A stretch of 64,000 bases of DNA from Streptomyces fuscichromogenes (GTDB lineage Bacteria > Actinomycetota > Actinomycetes > Streptomycetales > Streptomycetaceae): contig NZ_BMML01000009.1 in assembly GCF_014645815.1 (NCBI RefSeq), positions 301,316 through 365,315 on the forward strand, in the 5' to 3' direction. The notes under the pieces were generated by a model that saw only the letters and a list, made by a program, of their open reading frames with translations, was not told the DNA's origin and did not search any database. The translations under genes and the position numbers were made by a program. Positions 34,167-43,135 of the stretch are shown here, in pieces (within the stretch, counting starts at the first letter, position 1; every line of letters starts with the position of its first letter).

Positions 34167-35119
34167 GCCGGCTGACCCACGTGACCAGCGGGCGGTACGC
34201 CCCGCCCGCCCCCGCGCGTGAACTCACCGTCGTCTCCGCCGACGGCGCCCGTCTGCACGCCGAGGTGCACGGCCCCGCGGACGCGCCCCCCGTCGTCCTC
34301 GCCCACGGCTGGACCTGCTCGACCGCCTTCTGGGCGGCCCAGATCCGGGACCTGGCCGCCGACCACCGGGTCATCGCCTACGACCAGCGCGGGCACGGAC
34401 GCAGTCCCGCGAGCCCCGAGTGCACCACCCGTGCGCTCGCGGACGATCTCGAAGCGGTGCTCGCGCACACCCTTGAGCCCGGGGAGCGTGCCGTGATCGT
34501 CGGTCACTCCATGGGCGGCATGACCGTCATGGCGGCCGCCGCGCGCCCCCGCTTCCGCGCGCACGCCGCCGCCGTTCTGCTGTGCAGCACCGGCAGTTCG
34601 CGGCTGGTCGCGGAGGCACGCGTACTGCCGTTGCGCGCCGGCGGCCCGCGCACCTGGCTCACGGCGCGGGTCCTGGCCTCGCGCGCCCCGCTCGGGCCGG
34701 TCACGCCGGTCGCGCGGCGCATCCTCAAGTACGCGACCATGGGCCCGGGTTCCGCCCCGTACATGGTGGAGGCGTGCGCACGGATCGTGCACGCCTGCCC
34801 GCGAGCCGTCCGGCACGCCTGGGCGCGCGTCCTCGCGCAGCTCGATCTCGACCAGGGCGTACGGGAGTTGGACGTACCCACCGAGATCGTCGCCGGTACG
34901 GCCGACCGGCTCACGCCCCCGGTGCACGCCCGCGCCCTGGCCGCCGCGCTGCCGCACCCCCTCGGCCTCACCGAGCTGCCGGGCATGGGCCACATGACTC
35001 CGGTCGAGGCGCCGGAGCTGGTCAACGGAAAGATCCGGGAACTGGTCGCCGCGTACGTGACCGGTACCCCTGAAGCAGCCGGAGCCGACGGGCCCGAGCG
35101 GATCAAGGAGGGCTCATGA
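34163..35119 (+). CDS. Alpha/beta hydrolase
   Basis: 318 residues from GTG 34163, overlapping the monooxygenase stop. The oxyanion segment is VLAHGWTCS, the nucleophile elbow GHSMGG holds the catalytic Ser (about 115), the Asp is probably in GTADRLTPP (about 250) and the His in GMGHMTPVE (about 276). It has the right properties to hydrolyse the ester or lactone made by the neighbouring monooxygenase; that pairing is inferred from the operon. It overlaps the SDR gene by 4 bases (ATGA). Confidence 0.92.
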   Translation: MSRLTHVTSGRYAPPAPARELTVVSADGARLHAEVHGPADAPPVVLAHGWTCSTAFWAAQIRDLAADHRVIAYDQRGHGRSPASPECTTRALADDLEAVLAHTLEPGERAVIVGHSMGGMTVMAAAARPRFRAHAAAVLLCSTGSSRLVAEARVLPLRAGGPRTWLTARVLASRAPLGPVTPVARRILKYATMGPGSAPYMVEACARIVHACPRAVRHAWARVLAQLDLDQGVRELDVPTEIVAGTADRLTPPVHARALAAALPHPLGLTELPGMGHMTPVEAPELVNGKIRELVAAYVTGTPEAAGADGPERIKEGS

Positions 35120-36000
35120 GCAGGGTCGGTCTCGAAGGACAGGTCGCCGTCGTCACCGGGGCGGCGCGCGGGGTCGGCGAGTTGCTCGCCCGCAAGCTCT
35201 CCGCGCGCGGTGCGAAGGTCGCGCTGGTCGGGCTGGAGGAGGAGGCTCTCAAGGAGGTCTCCGGGCGGCTGCACACCGACAGCGCGCACTGGTACGCGGA
35301 CGTCACCGACCACGAGGCGATGAGCCGGGTCGCGCGGGAGGTCAAGGAGCGGTTCGGGAAGGCCGACATCGTGGTGGCCAACGCCGGGGTCGCCAACGGC
35401 GGTCCGTTCGCCGAGTCGGACCCGGACGCCTGGCGGCGGGTGATCGAGGTCAACCTGATCGGCTCGGCGGTGACGGCGCGCGCGTTCCTGCCGGTCCTCA
35501 CGGAGAGCCGCGGCTACCTGCTGCAGGTCGCGTCGCTGGCCGCGATCACCCCGGCGCCGATGATGACGGCGTACTGCGCGTCCAAGGCGGGCGTGGAGGC
35601 GTACGCGCACAGCCTGCGCGCCGAGGTCGGCCACCAGGGGGTGCGGGTCGGGGTCGCGTACCTGTCCTGGACGGACACCGACATGGTGCGCGGCGCCGAC
35701 CGGGACGAGGTGATGCGGGAGTTGCGGCAGCGGCTGCCGTGGCCGGCGAACAAGACGTACCCGCTGGGGCCGGCCGTGGACCGGATCGTGGCCGGCATCG
35801 AGCGGCGCTCGGCGCATGTGTACGGGCAGTCGTGGCTGCGCGGGATGCAGGGCGTGCGCGGGTATCTGCCGGCGATCGTCGGAGCGGTCGGGCAGCGGGA
35901 GATGAAGCGGTTCGCCCCCCGGTTGCAGGGCATCCGTACCGGACTCGTCGGTGCAGGTGGGGAGGCCGACGAGGAGGCGCGCGCTACGCACGGTCATTGA
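35116..36000 (+). CDS. Short-chain dehydrogenase/reductase
   Basis: 294 residues from ATG 35116. The cofactor motif is TGAARGVGELLARKL (about 15-29). The catalytic residues are Ser (QVASLAAITP, about 137) and the YxxxK motif at YCASK (about 153-157). It probably oxidises an alcohol to the ketone that the monooxygenase then attacks, or reduces a product; direction is inferred. The C-terminal 80 residues are longer than in short SDRs and may bind a lipid-like substrate. Confidence 0.92.
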   Translation: MSRVGLEGQVAVVTGAARGVGELLARKLSARGAKVALVGLEEEALKEVSGRLHTDSAHWYADVTDHEAMSRVAREVKERFGKADIVVANAGVANGGPFAESDPDAWRRVIEVNLIGSAVTARAFLPVLTESRGYLLQVASLAAITPAPMMTAYCASKAGVEAYAHSLRAEVGHQGVRVGVAYLSWTDTDMVRGADRDEVMRELRQRLPWPANKTYPLGPAVDRIVAGIERRSAHVYGQSWLRGMQGVRGYLPAIVGAVGQREMKRFAPRLQGIRTGLVGAGGEADEEARATHGH

Positions 36001-36088
36001 TCGAAATGCGAGCGTAGTCGGCCCGTGTGAGTCTGGTCGAGGCCCCACCGAGGGCCGATCCCCTCACCCTCCACAGGAGTGAACCCAC

Positions 36089-36376
36089 ATGGGTATGAAG
36101 GACAAGGCCGGCAAGATGCAGGAGCAGGGCAAGCAGAAGATGCGCGAAGGCCAGCAGCAAGCGCAGCAGACGCAGCAGCGGGGCCAGCAGGCGCAGCGCC
36201 AGGGTCAGGGCCAGGGCCAGGGCCAGAACCAGGGCCAGGGTCAGGGCCAGCAGGGTCACCAGCGGGGCCAGCAGGCGCCGGAGCGTGGCCGGCCGACGTC
36301 TGAGCGCGGTCGCCAGCACCTGGACGACGCCGAGCAGGAGATGCAGGACCGGTTCGACCAGGACTACGACGCGTAG
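36089..36376 (+). CDS. Gln/Gly-rich disordered small protein
   Basis: 95 residues from ATG 36089, with AGGAG 8 bases upstream. The first 25 residues are charged and helical (KDKAGKMQEQGKQKMREG), followed by about 40 residues of Gln-Gly repeats (36202-36255 encode mostly GQ) and an acidic tail HLDDAEQEMQDRFDQDYDA. No Cys or Trp is present and no membrane segment is seen. It resembles hydrophilic stress-type proteins (CsbD- or hydrophilin-like) in composition only. A terminator follows at 36404. Confidence 0.75.
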   Translation: MGMKDKAGKMQEQGKQKMREGQQQAQQTQQRGQQAQRQGQGQGQGQNQGQGQGQQGHQRGQQAPERGRPTSERGRQHLDDAEQEMQDRFDQDYDA

Positions 36377-36403
36377 TCGTTGCACTCGGCTCGGCCGAAA
36401 CGG

Positions 36404-36437
36404 CGTGGGGCGCCCTCCTTTTGGAGGGTGCCCCACG
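36404..36437. terminator. Terminator hairpin between convergent genes
   Basis: Two 15-base arms pair with one G-U, around a TTTT loop. It lies 28 bases after the small Gln-rich gene and downstream of the convergent tricorn gene. Confidence 0.85.
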
Positions 36438-36524
36438 TCGGGTTCCGGGGTGGTGGCGGTCGGGGGACGGGTGCGGGGCGAGTGTGGGCTGGTCGCGCAG
36501 TTCCCCGCGCCCCTGACGGGGCGC

Positions 36525-39500
36525 TCATGCCGACCTCGGGGGCAGTTTCGGGCGGGAGCGGTTCGGGACTTCGCTGTGGTCCGGGGGGATCGCCGCCGGG
36601 TGGTCGGTCAGGAGGTCCAGGGCGAGTTGGATGGCGTCGTCCATCTCGACGTGGCGGCCCTCCGCCCAGTCCAGGGGGGTGCGCAGGACCTCCACGTCGG
36701 GGGCGACGCCGTGGTTCTCGACGGACCAGCCGTGGTCCTCGAACCAGGCCGCGTTCATCGGCACCGTGATCACCGTGCCGTCGCCCAGGCGGTGCCGGCC
36801 GGTCATGCCGACCACGCCGCCCCAGGTGCGCTGGCCGACGACCGGGCCGAGCCTCAGCAGCCTGATCGCGGCCGTGATCATGTCGCCGTCGGAGGAGGTG
36901 GCCTCGTCGGCGAGCGCGACGATCGGGCCGCGCGGGGCGTTGGAGGCGTACGACACCGGCTGGGCGTCCCGCGTCAGGTCCCAGCCGAGGATGGTCCGGG
37001 TGAGCTTCTCCACGACGAGTTCGCTGATGTGGCCGCCGGCGTTGCCGCGTACGTCCACGATGAGCGCCGGCCGCGAGACCTCCATGCGCAGGTCGCGGTT
37101 GAACTGGGCCCAGCCCGAGCCGCCCATGTCCGGGATGTGCAGGTAGCCGCACTTGCCGCCGCTCATCTCCCGTACCACCTCACGGCGTTTGGCCACCCAG
37201 TCCTGGTAGCGCAGCGGCCGCTCGTCGATCAGCGGGAGGACGGCGAACCGGCGCGGCGGCCCCGACTCGCCCTCGCCCGGGGCGAACGTCAGCTCCACCG
37301 TGGTGGCCCCGGCTCCCGCGAGCAGCGGGAACGGCCCGGTCACCGGGTCGACCGGCCTGCCGTCCACGTGGGTGAGGACGGCGCCCTCCCGGATACCGGT
37401 GCCCGCCAGCGGGGAACGCGCCCTGGAGTCGGAGGAGTCGCCGGGCAGGATCCGCCCCACCGCCCAGCCGCCGTCCCGGCGTACGAAGTTGGCGCCGAGC
37501 AGGCCCTGGAAGCGCTGGTAGTGCGGTGGGCCCTCGTTGCGGCGGGCCGGGGTGACGTAGGCGTGCGAGGTGCCGAGTTCGCCGAGCACCTCGCGCAGCA
37601 GGTCGGCGAAGTCGTCGGGGGAGGCGACCCGTTCGACCAGCGGACGGTACTGGTCGAGGACGCCGTCCCAGTCGATGCCGCACATCCCGGGATCCCAGAA
37701 GTAGTCCCGGATGAGGCGGCCGGCCTCGCCGTACGACTGCCGCCACTCGGCGGGCGGGTCGACCTCGTGCAGGATGCGGCGCAGGTCGATCCAGACGGTC
37801 GTGTCGCCGTCGCCGGACTCGGTCGAGGGAACGGCCCGCAGCTCGCCCTCGTCGACCACGACCAGCCGGCTGCCGTCGCCGCTGACCGTGAACCAGTCGA
37901 GGTGGTCCACGAGTTCGGCCTTCTTCGCCTTGCTGATGTTGAAGTACTCCAGGGTCGGCCGTCCGCTGGTGTCGGCCGGGTTGACGAAGGTCTCGCCCAG
38001 CGCGCCCGAGATCGGCCAGCGCAGCCAGACCAGACCGCCGCCCGCGACCGGGTACATCGCCGAGTACTTGGAGGCGGTGACCGGGAACGGGGTCACCCGG
38101 CTCTCCAGTCCCTCCACCTCGACCGTCACCGCGCCGCCCTCGCCGGGCTCCTCGTCCTCGACGGGGTCCAGGCCGCCCGCGGCCGGGCGTCCGTCCGGGT
38201 TGAGGGCGAAGGGGGAGGGGGTCGCCGAGGAGAGCGGTACCAGGTAGGGGCGGCAGCCGAGCGGGAACGACAGGTCGCCGGTGTGGACGTCGTACACCGG
38301 GTCGAAACCGCGCCAGGAGAGGAACGCGAGGTAGCGGCCGTCGCGGGTGAAGACCGGGTTCTCGTCCTCGAAGCGGCCGTTGGTGACGTCGATGACGAGC
38401 CGGTCGCTGATGCGGGCCATCTTGATCTGCCGCAGCGAACGCCCGATGCCTGGATGCGACCAGGTCAACCATGATCCGTCCGGGGAGAAGGCCAGATCCC
38501 GGACCGGCCCGTTGATCGACTGGATCAACTCGGTGACCACGTCGCCGGAACCCGGGCCGTCAACAGAGTCAACGCTGTCGACCTCGTCAACCTCGTCAAC
38601 CTCGTCAATGCCGTCAATGTTGTCAATGTCGTCAACCTTGTCAATGCCGTCGAGGGAATCAACAGGATCAACGGAGGAACCCTCGACGGCGTCGATCTCC
38701 TCGGTCGCGTCGATGAGGAGCAGCCGCCCGTCGTGCGCCGCCACGGCCAGCCGTTCGCCCAGTGGGTCCGCGACCAGTTCGAGTACCCGGCCCAGCTTGC
38801 CGCAGGCCAGCCGGCGCGGCGGGCGGGCGCCGCTGGCCCGGGGCAGGTGGGCGATCTCGACCGCGTCCTCGCCCCCGGCGTCGGTGACGTACGCGATCTG
38901 CCCGGTCGAGCCCAGCATCTCCGGGAGCCGGACCCGTACCCCCGGTGTGTCGGCGATGGCGCGGGCCGGGCCGTCGCGGTGGGTGAGCCAGTACAGGCTG
39001 CCGCGCACCACGACGGCGCCGGCCCGGCCCGTCTCGTCGACCGAGACGCCGTCGACGTGCTGGGCGGCCGGTACCTGGTAGGGGCGGCGCCCCGCCCGCG
39101 GGCCGGACAGGCGTACGTCGAGCCTGCGCGGGGTCGCGCCGGGACCGAGGTCGTCGACGAGCCACAGGTCGCCCGCGCACTGGTAGACGACCCTGGTGCC
39201 GTCGGCGGCGGCGTGCCGGGCGTAGAAGGCGTCGTGGTCGGTGTGCCGGCGCAGGTCGGAGCCGTCGTAGGCGCAGGAGTAGAGGTTGCCGACGCCCTCG
39301 TGGTCGGAGAGGAAGGCGATCCGGCCGCCGACGAACATGGGGGAGCACAGATGGCCGCCGATGCCTTCCAGCAGCCGCTGCCCGTGCAGCCACAGCCGGC
39401 CCATGGCGCCGCCCCGGTAGCGCTTCCAGCCGGCCGGTTCGTGCGGTGGGGTGCCGGTGAGCAGCAGGGTCTTCCGTTCGTCCGCGATGTCGGCGACCTG

Positions 39501-39908
39501 GATGTCGGCGACCGGCCCCCAGGGCAGCTTGCGGCCCGGGTCGCCGTCGGGGGAGACCTTGTAGGCCCAGCTGAAGTAGGAGAAGGGCTGCCCGTGCGAG
39601 GCGACCGCCAGGATGTCCCCCTCGGGAGTCCAGCCGCACACCCGGGTGTCGGCGCTGCCCCAGTACGTCAGCTGCCGGCCGGGGCCGCCGTCGACGTCGG
39701 CCAGGTGGATCTCGGGCACCAGGCTGCGCCAGCTCGTGTAGGCGATCCGGCGGCCGTCCGGCGAGAAGCGCGGGTGGCCGACCTTGGTGCGGTCGACGGT
39801 GAGCCGCCAGGCGCGGCCCGGGGAGCCGAGCGAGGTCAGCCAGAGGTCGTCCTCGGCCACGAAGCACAGCATGTCGCCGCTGAGGTGGGGCAGGCGCAGA
39901 TAGCTCAC
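36525..39908 (-). CDS. Tricorn protease homologue (S41 family)
   Basis: 1127 residues from GTG 39908; GGGGAG lies immediately before the start, an unusually short spacing. The N-terminal two thirds are beta-propeller repeats (from YLRLPHLSGDMLCFVAEDD), then C1 helices, a PDZ domain (about 770-850), and a C-terminal S41 protease. Active-site segments match tricorn: Ser-His in LGTSHAYV, nucleophile Ser-Asp in ATSSDGDM, and Glu in ENHGVAPD. The enzyme degrades oligopeptides made by the proteasome. A 13-unit tripeptide repeat is inserted in the propeller region. Confidence 0.93.
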   Translation of the reverse strand: MSYLRLPHLSGDMLCFVAEDDLWLTSLGSPGRAWRLTVDRTKVGHPRFSPDGRRIAYTSWRSLVPEIHLADVDGGPGRQLTYWGSADTRVCGWTPEGDILAVASHGQPFSYFSWAYKVSPDGDPGRKLPWGPVADIQVADIADERKTLLLTGTPPHEPAGWKRYRGGAMGRLWLHGQRLLEGIGGHLCSPMFVGGRIAFLSDHEGVGNLYSCAYDGSDLRRHTDHDAFYARHAAADGTRVVYQCAGDLWLVDDLGPGATPRRLDVRLSGPRAGRRPYQVPAAQHVDGVSVDETGRAGAVVVRGSLYWLTHRDGPARAIADTPGVRVRLPEMLGSTGQIAYVTDAGGEDAVEIAHLPRASGARPPRRLACGKLGRVLELVADPLGERLAVAAHDGRLLLIDATEEIDAVEGSSVDPVDSLDGIDKVDDIDNIDGIDEVDEVDEVDSVDSVDGPGSGDVVTELIQSINGPVRDLAFSPDGSWLTWSHPGIGRSLRQIKMARISDRLVIDVTNGRFEDENPVFTRDGRYLAFLSWRGFDPVYDVHTGDLSFPLGCRPYLVPLSSATPSPFALNPDGRPAAGGLDPVEDEEPGEGGAVTVEVEGLESRVTPFPVTASKYSAMYPVAGGGLVWLRWPISGALGETFVNPADTSGRPTLEYFNISKAKKAELVDHLDWFTVSGDGSRLVVVDEGELRAVPSTESGDGDTTVWIDLRRILHEVDPPAEWRQSYGEAGRLIRDYFWDPGMCGIDWDGVLDQYRPLVERVASPDDFADLLREVLGELGTSHAYVTPARRNEGPPHYQRFQGLLGANFVRRDGGWAVGRILPGDSSDSRARSPLAGTGIREGAVLTHVDGRPVDPVTGPFPLLAGAGATTVELTFAPGEGESGPPRRFAVLPLIDERPLRYQDWVAKRREVVREMSGGKCGYLHIPDMGGSGWAQFNRDLRMEVSRPALIVDVRGNAGGHISELVVEKLTRTILGWDLTRDAQPVSYASNAPRGPIVALADEATSSDGDMITAAIRLLRLGPVVGQRTWGGVVGMTGRHRLGDGTVITVPMNAAWFEDHGWSVENHGVAPDVEVLRTPLDWAEGRHVEMDDAIQLALDLLTDHPAAIPPDHSEVPNRSRPKLPPRSA
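38559..38675. repeat. Thirteen copies of a 9-bp repeat inside the tricorn gene
   Basis: Units of the form GTCAANNNN (9 bp) run through 117 bp. On the coding strand they give 13 tripeptides x-(V/I/L)-D, with x variable. The insertion lies in the second propeller of the tricorn homologue. The reading frame is kept. Confidence 0.9.
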
Positions 39909-39989
39909 CTCCCCATGCTTTTCCGGGGGCGGGGGGCCAGCAACTCGTGGGAGGACATGGATCGCGCGAGCACGTGAGAGAGCACACGT

Positions 39990-40004
39990 ACGAAACGGTT
40001 TCGT
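39990..40004. promoter_or_regulatory. 15-bp palindrome, candidate TetR operator
   Basis: ACGAAAC and GTTTCGT flank a central G. A TATCTT box at 40022 is placed so that the palindrome covers its expected -35 region. It lies 72 bases upstream of the TetR gene and is probably its autoregulatory site. Confidence 0.6.
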
Positions 40005-40075
40005 TTCTGTAGATCGCGGGGTATCTTCGAGACGTACACACGAAGATGCCGATGGAGCAGTGAAGGGTGAGTGGC

Positions 40076-40678
40076 ATGACTGAGGTCGCAACGGCGCGTC
40101 GCAGTCGGATCACGCCCGAGCGTGAGGCCGAGCTCTACGAGGCCGTGCTCGACCTGCTCCGCGAGGTCGGCTACGACGCCCTCACCATGGACGCCGTCGC
40201 CGCCCGCACCAAGTCCAGCAAGGCCACCCTCTACCGCCAGTGGGGCGGGAAGGCCGAGCTGGTGGCCAAGGCGGTGCGGTACCAGAAGCCGGGTGCCGCG
40301 ATCGACGAGACCGACACCGGCTCGCTCCGCGGTGACCTGCACGCCCTCACCATGCGCTCGGACGACTGCGAGATGGAGCAGAGTTCCGCGCTGATGCGGG
40401 GCCTCGCCATGGCGATCCACGGCAACCCGGACCTCCTGCGGGCGTTCAAGGAGCACCTGATCGAGCCCGAGATGGCAGGGTTCCGCCAGGTACTGCAACG
40501 GGCGATCGACCGGGGCGAGGTCCGTGCCGACAACCCGGCGATCGACTTCGTGATGCACATGATGATCGGTGGATTCGCCGCCCGCTCGTTGATCGACGAG
40601 CAGCCGCCCACCCAGACCTTCCTGCTGTCGTACATCGACGCCGTGGTGCTCCCCGCCCTCTGCGCACCGGCCTCCTGA
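40076..40678 (+). CDS. TetR family transcriptional regulator
   Basis: 200 residues from ATG 40076, with AAGGG 9 bases upstream; GTG 40067 is an alternative. The N-terminal helix-turn-helix runs from RRSRITPEREAELYEAVLDL to DAVAARTKSSKATLYRQWGGK (about 10-60). The C-terminal part is the helical ligand domain. It stands 124 bases upstream of an MMPL transporter on the same strand, the usual repressor-exporter pair. The ligand is probably a transported compound; unknown. Confidence 0.92.
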   Translation: MTEVATARRSRITPEREAELYEAVLDLLREVGYDALTMDAVAARTKSSKATLYRQWGGKAELVAKAVRYQKPGAAIDETDTGSLRGDLHALTMRSDDCEMEQSSALMRGLAMAIHGNPDLLRAFKEHLIEPEMAGFRQVLQRAIDRGEVRADNPAIDFVMHMMIGGFAARSLIDEQPPTQTFLLSYIDAVVLPALCAPAS

Positions 40679-40802
40679 CACCTCCCCGCAGCCTGCCCAC
40701 CTGACGTCTCCGCTCACGTCGTCGGGCCGATCACGCCTGCTCCCCACCGGGCCGATCACCCCTGCCCCGAAAACCCCACGACCTGACCTGGAGTACGCCC
40801 TC

Positions 40803-43013
40803 GTGGCCACGTTCCTCTACAAACTGGGCCGGTTCGCCTTTCGGCGGCGGCACTTCGTCGCCCTCATATGGGTGGCGCTGCTGACGCTGGCCGGCGTCGG
40901 CGCGGCCAACGCACCCGCCGCCGGAAGCACCTCCTTCTCCATCCCCGGAACCGAGGCCCAGAAGGCCTTCGACCTGCTGGACCAGCGTTTCCCCGGCTCC
41001 AGCTCGGACGGTGCCACCGCACGCGTGGTCTTCAAGGCGCCGGCCGGCGAGAAGATGACGGACAAGCTCAACAAGGCGACCGTCGAGAAGACCGTGAAGG
41101 AACTGGCCGACGGTTCCGAGGTCGTCTCCGTCGCCGATCCCTACCAGGCGAACACCGTCAACAAGGGCGGGACCGTCGCCTACGCCTCGGTGCGGTACGA
41201 GGTCTCCGGCACCGAGCTGAAGGACTCCTCCCGTACCGCCCTGGAGGACGCCGCCCAGCAGGCGCGCGACGCCGGGCTGACCGTCGAGGTCGGCGGCGAC
41301 GCGCTCCAGACCGGGGCCGACGCGGGAGGCGCCGGTGAGGCCATCGGCCTCGCCATCGCCGCCGTCGTCCTCGTCATCACCCTGGGCTCACTGGTCGCGG
41401 CCGGACTGCCGCTGCTGACGGCGGTCATCGGCGTCGGTATCGGTGTCTCCACCATCACCGTCCTCGCCAAGGCGCTCGACCTCGGTGACACCACGTCCAC
41501 GCTGGCGCTGATGATCGGTCTCGCCGTCGGCATCGACTACGCGCTGTTCATCGTCTCCCGCTACCGCGGCGAGCTCGCCGAGGGCCGCGACCGCGAGGAG
41601 GCGGTCGGCCGCGCCGCCGGCACGGCCGGCTCGGCGGTGGTCTTCGCCGGCCTCACGGTCGTGATCGCGCTGGCGGGTCTCTCGGTCGTCGGCGTGCCGA
41701 TGCTGACGAAGATGGGCCTCGCCGCGGCGGGCACGGTCGTGGTCTCCGTCCTCATCGCGCTGACCATGATCCCGGCGATGCTCGGTTACGCGGGGCGGCG
41801 GGTCCGGGCCGCGGGCGAGAAGCGCCGGACGCGTGCCGGTGCCGCCCGCCAGGACAAGCCCGGCCTGGGCGCCCGCTGGGCGAGCTTCGTGGTCCGCCGC
41901 CCGGCGGCCGTGCTGCTGCTCGGCGTGGTCGGACTGGGCGCCGTCGCGCTCCCGGCCACCCAGCTGGAACTGGGCCTGCCCGACGACAGCTCGCAGCCCA
42001 CGTCGACCACCCAGCGCCGGGCCTACGACCTGCTGTCGGAGGGCTTCGGCCCCGGCTTCAACGGGCCCCTGATGATCGTGGTCGACGCCAAGGACAGCGA
42101 CGCGCCCAAGGCCGCGGCCACCAAGGTGGCCCACGAGATCAAGAGCCTGAAGGACGTCGCCACGGTGACCCCGGCGGCGTTCAACAAGGCCGGCGACACC
42201 GCGACGATCACGGTCGTCCCGGACTCCAAGCCCTCCTCCGTGCAGACCGAGGACCTGGTGCACGCCATCCGCGACCAGGGCACCGACGTCAGGGCGGACA
42301 CCGGCGCCCAGGTCCTCGTCACCGGCACCACCGCGATGAACATCGACTTCTCGCAGAAGCTCAACGACGCGCTGGTCCCGTACCTGGCGCTGGTGGTCGG
42401 CCTCGCCTTCCTCCTGCTGATCGCGGTCTTCCGCTCCGTCCTGGTCCCGCTGAAGGCGGCTCTCGGCTTCCTGCTCAGCGTGCTCGCCGCGCTCGGCGCC
42501 GTCGTCGCGGTCTTCCAGTGGGGCTGGCTCGGCGGCCTGCTCGGCGTCGAGCAGACCGGCCCGATCATGTCGATGATGCCGATCTTCATGGTGGGCGTGG
42601 TCTTCGGTCTCGCCATGGACTACGAGGTGTTCCTCGTGACCCGGATGCGCGAGGCGTACGTCCACGGCGAGACGCCCGGCCAGGCCGTGGTGACCGGCTT
42701 CCGGCACAGCGCGCGGGTGGTGGCCGCCGCCGCGATCATCATGATCTCCGTCTTCGGAGGCTTCATCACCTCCAGCGAATCCATGATCAAGATGATCGGG
42801 TTCGGCCTCGCCATCGCCGTCTTCTTCGACGCGTTCGTCGTCCGCATGGCGATCGTCCCGGCGGTGCTCGCCCTGCTCGGCAGGAGCGCCTGGTGGCTGC
42901 CGAAGTGGCTGGACCGGCTGCTGCCCAACGTCGACGTCGAGGGCGAGGGCCTGCGCACCCTGTCCGACGACGCCGGCAGGGACGACGAGGACCGGGAGCT
43001 CGTACGCGCCTGA
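40803..43013 (+). CDS. MMPL/RND family transporter
   Basis: 736 residues from GTG 40803. The first membrane helix is followed by a periplasmic-type loop, then five helices; the pattern repeats once, giving about 12 helices in the RND arrangement. Conserved segments include GLAVGIDYALFIVSRYRGELAEG (about 238-260) and GVVFGLAMDYEVFLVTRMREA (about 599-619). The Asp-Tyr pairs in these helices carry the proton in MMPL proteins. It probably exports a lipid or drug under control of the TetR upstream. The C-terminal tail is acidic. Confidence 0.93.
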   Translation: MATFLYKLGRFAFRRRHFVALIWVALLTLAGVGAANAPAAGSTSFSIPGTEAQKAFDLLDQRFPGSSSDGATARVVFKAPAGEKMTDKLNKATVEKTVKELADGSEVVSVADPYQANTVNKGGTVAYASVRYEVSGTELKDSSRTALEDAAQQARDAGLTVEVGGDALQTGADAGGAGEAIGLAIAAVVLVITLGSLVAAGLPLLTAVIGVGIGVSTITVLAKALDLGDTTSTLALMIGLAVGIDYALFIVSRYRGELAEGRDREEAVGRAAGTAGSAVVFAGLTVVIALAGLSVVGVPMLTKMGLAAAGTVVVSVLIALTMIPAMLGYAGRRVRAAGEKRRTRAGAARQDKPGLGARWASFVVRRPAAVLLLGVVGLGAVALPATQLELGLPDDSSQPTSTTQRRAYDLLSEGFGPGFNGPLMIVVDAKDSDAPKAAATKVAHEIKSLKDVATVTPAAFNKAGDTATITVVPDSKPSSVQTEDLVHAIRDQGTDVRADTGAQVLVTGTTAMNIDFSQKLNDALVPYLALVVGLAFLLLIAVFRSVLVPLKAALGFLLSVLAALGAVVAVFQWGWLGGLLGVEQTGPIMSMMPIFMVGVVFGLAMDYEVFLVTRMREAYVHGETPGQAVVTGFRHSARVVAAAAIIMISVFGGFITSSESMIKMIGFGLAIAVFFDAFVVRMAIVPAVLALLGRSAWWLPKWLDRLLPNVDVEGEGLRTLSDDAGRDDEDRELVRA

Positions 43014-43033
43014 CGTACGGCTCGTGACAGACC

Positions 43034-43072
43034 GCCGGTGAGGGTCCGTGGGGACGGGGCGCCCTCACCGGC
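43034..43072 (+). terminator. Terminator hairpin after the MMPL gene
   Basis: GCCGGTGAGGG (43034-43044) pairs perfectly with CCCTCACCGGC (43062-43072) over a 17-base loop, 20 bases after the stop. Confidence 0.75.
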
Positions 43073-43123
43073 TTCGTCGTGCGCCCCGCGCTTAACCACT
43101 CGCCGGGCCTTCCCCCGTCCCGT

Positions 43124-43129
43124 TAGCGT
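43124..43129 (+). promoter_or_regulatory. -10 element TAGCGT for the leaderless YbaK gene
   Basis: TAGCGT ends 6 bases before the ATG at 43136. The spacer GCCCCC has no ribosome-binding character. Confidence 0.6.
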
Positions 43130-43135
43130 GCCCCC

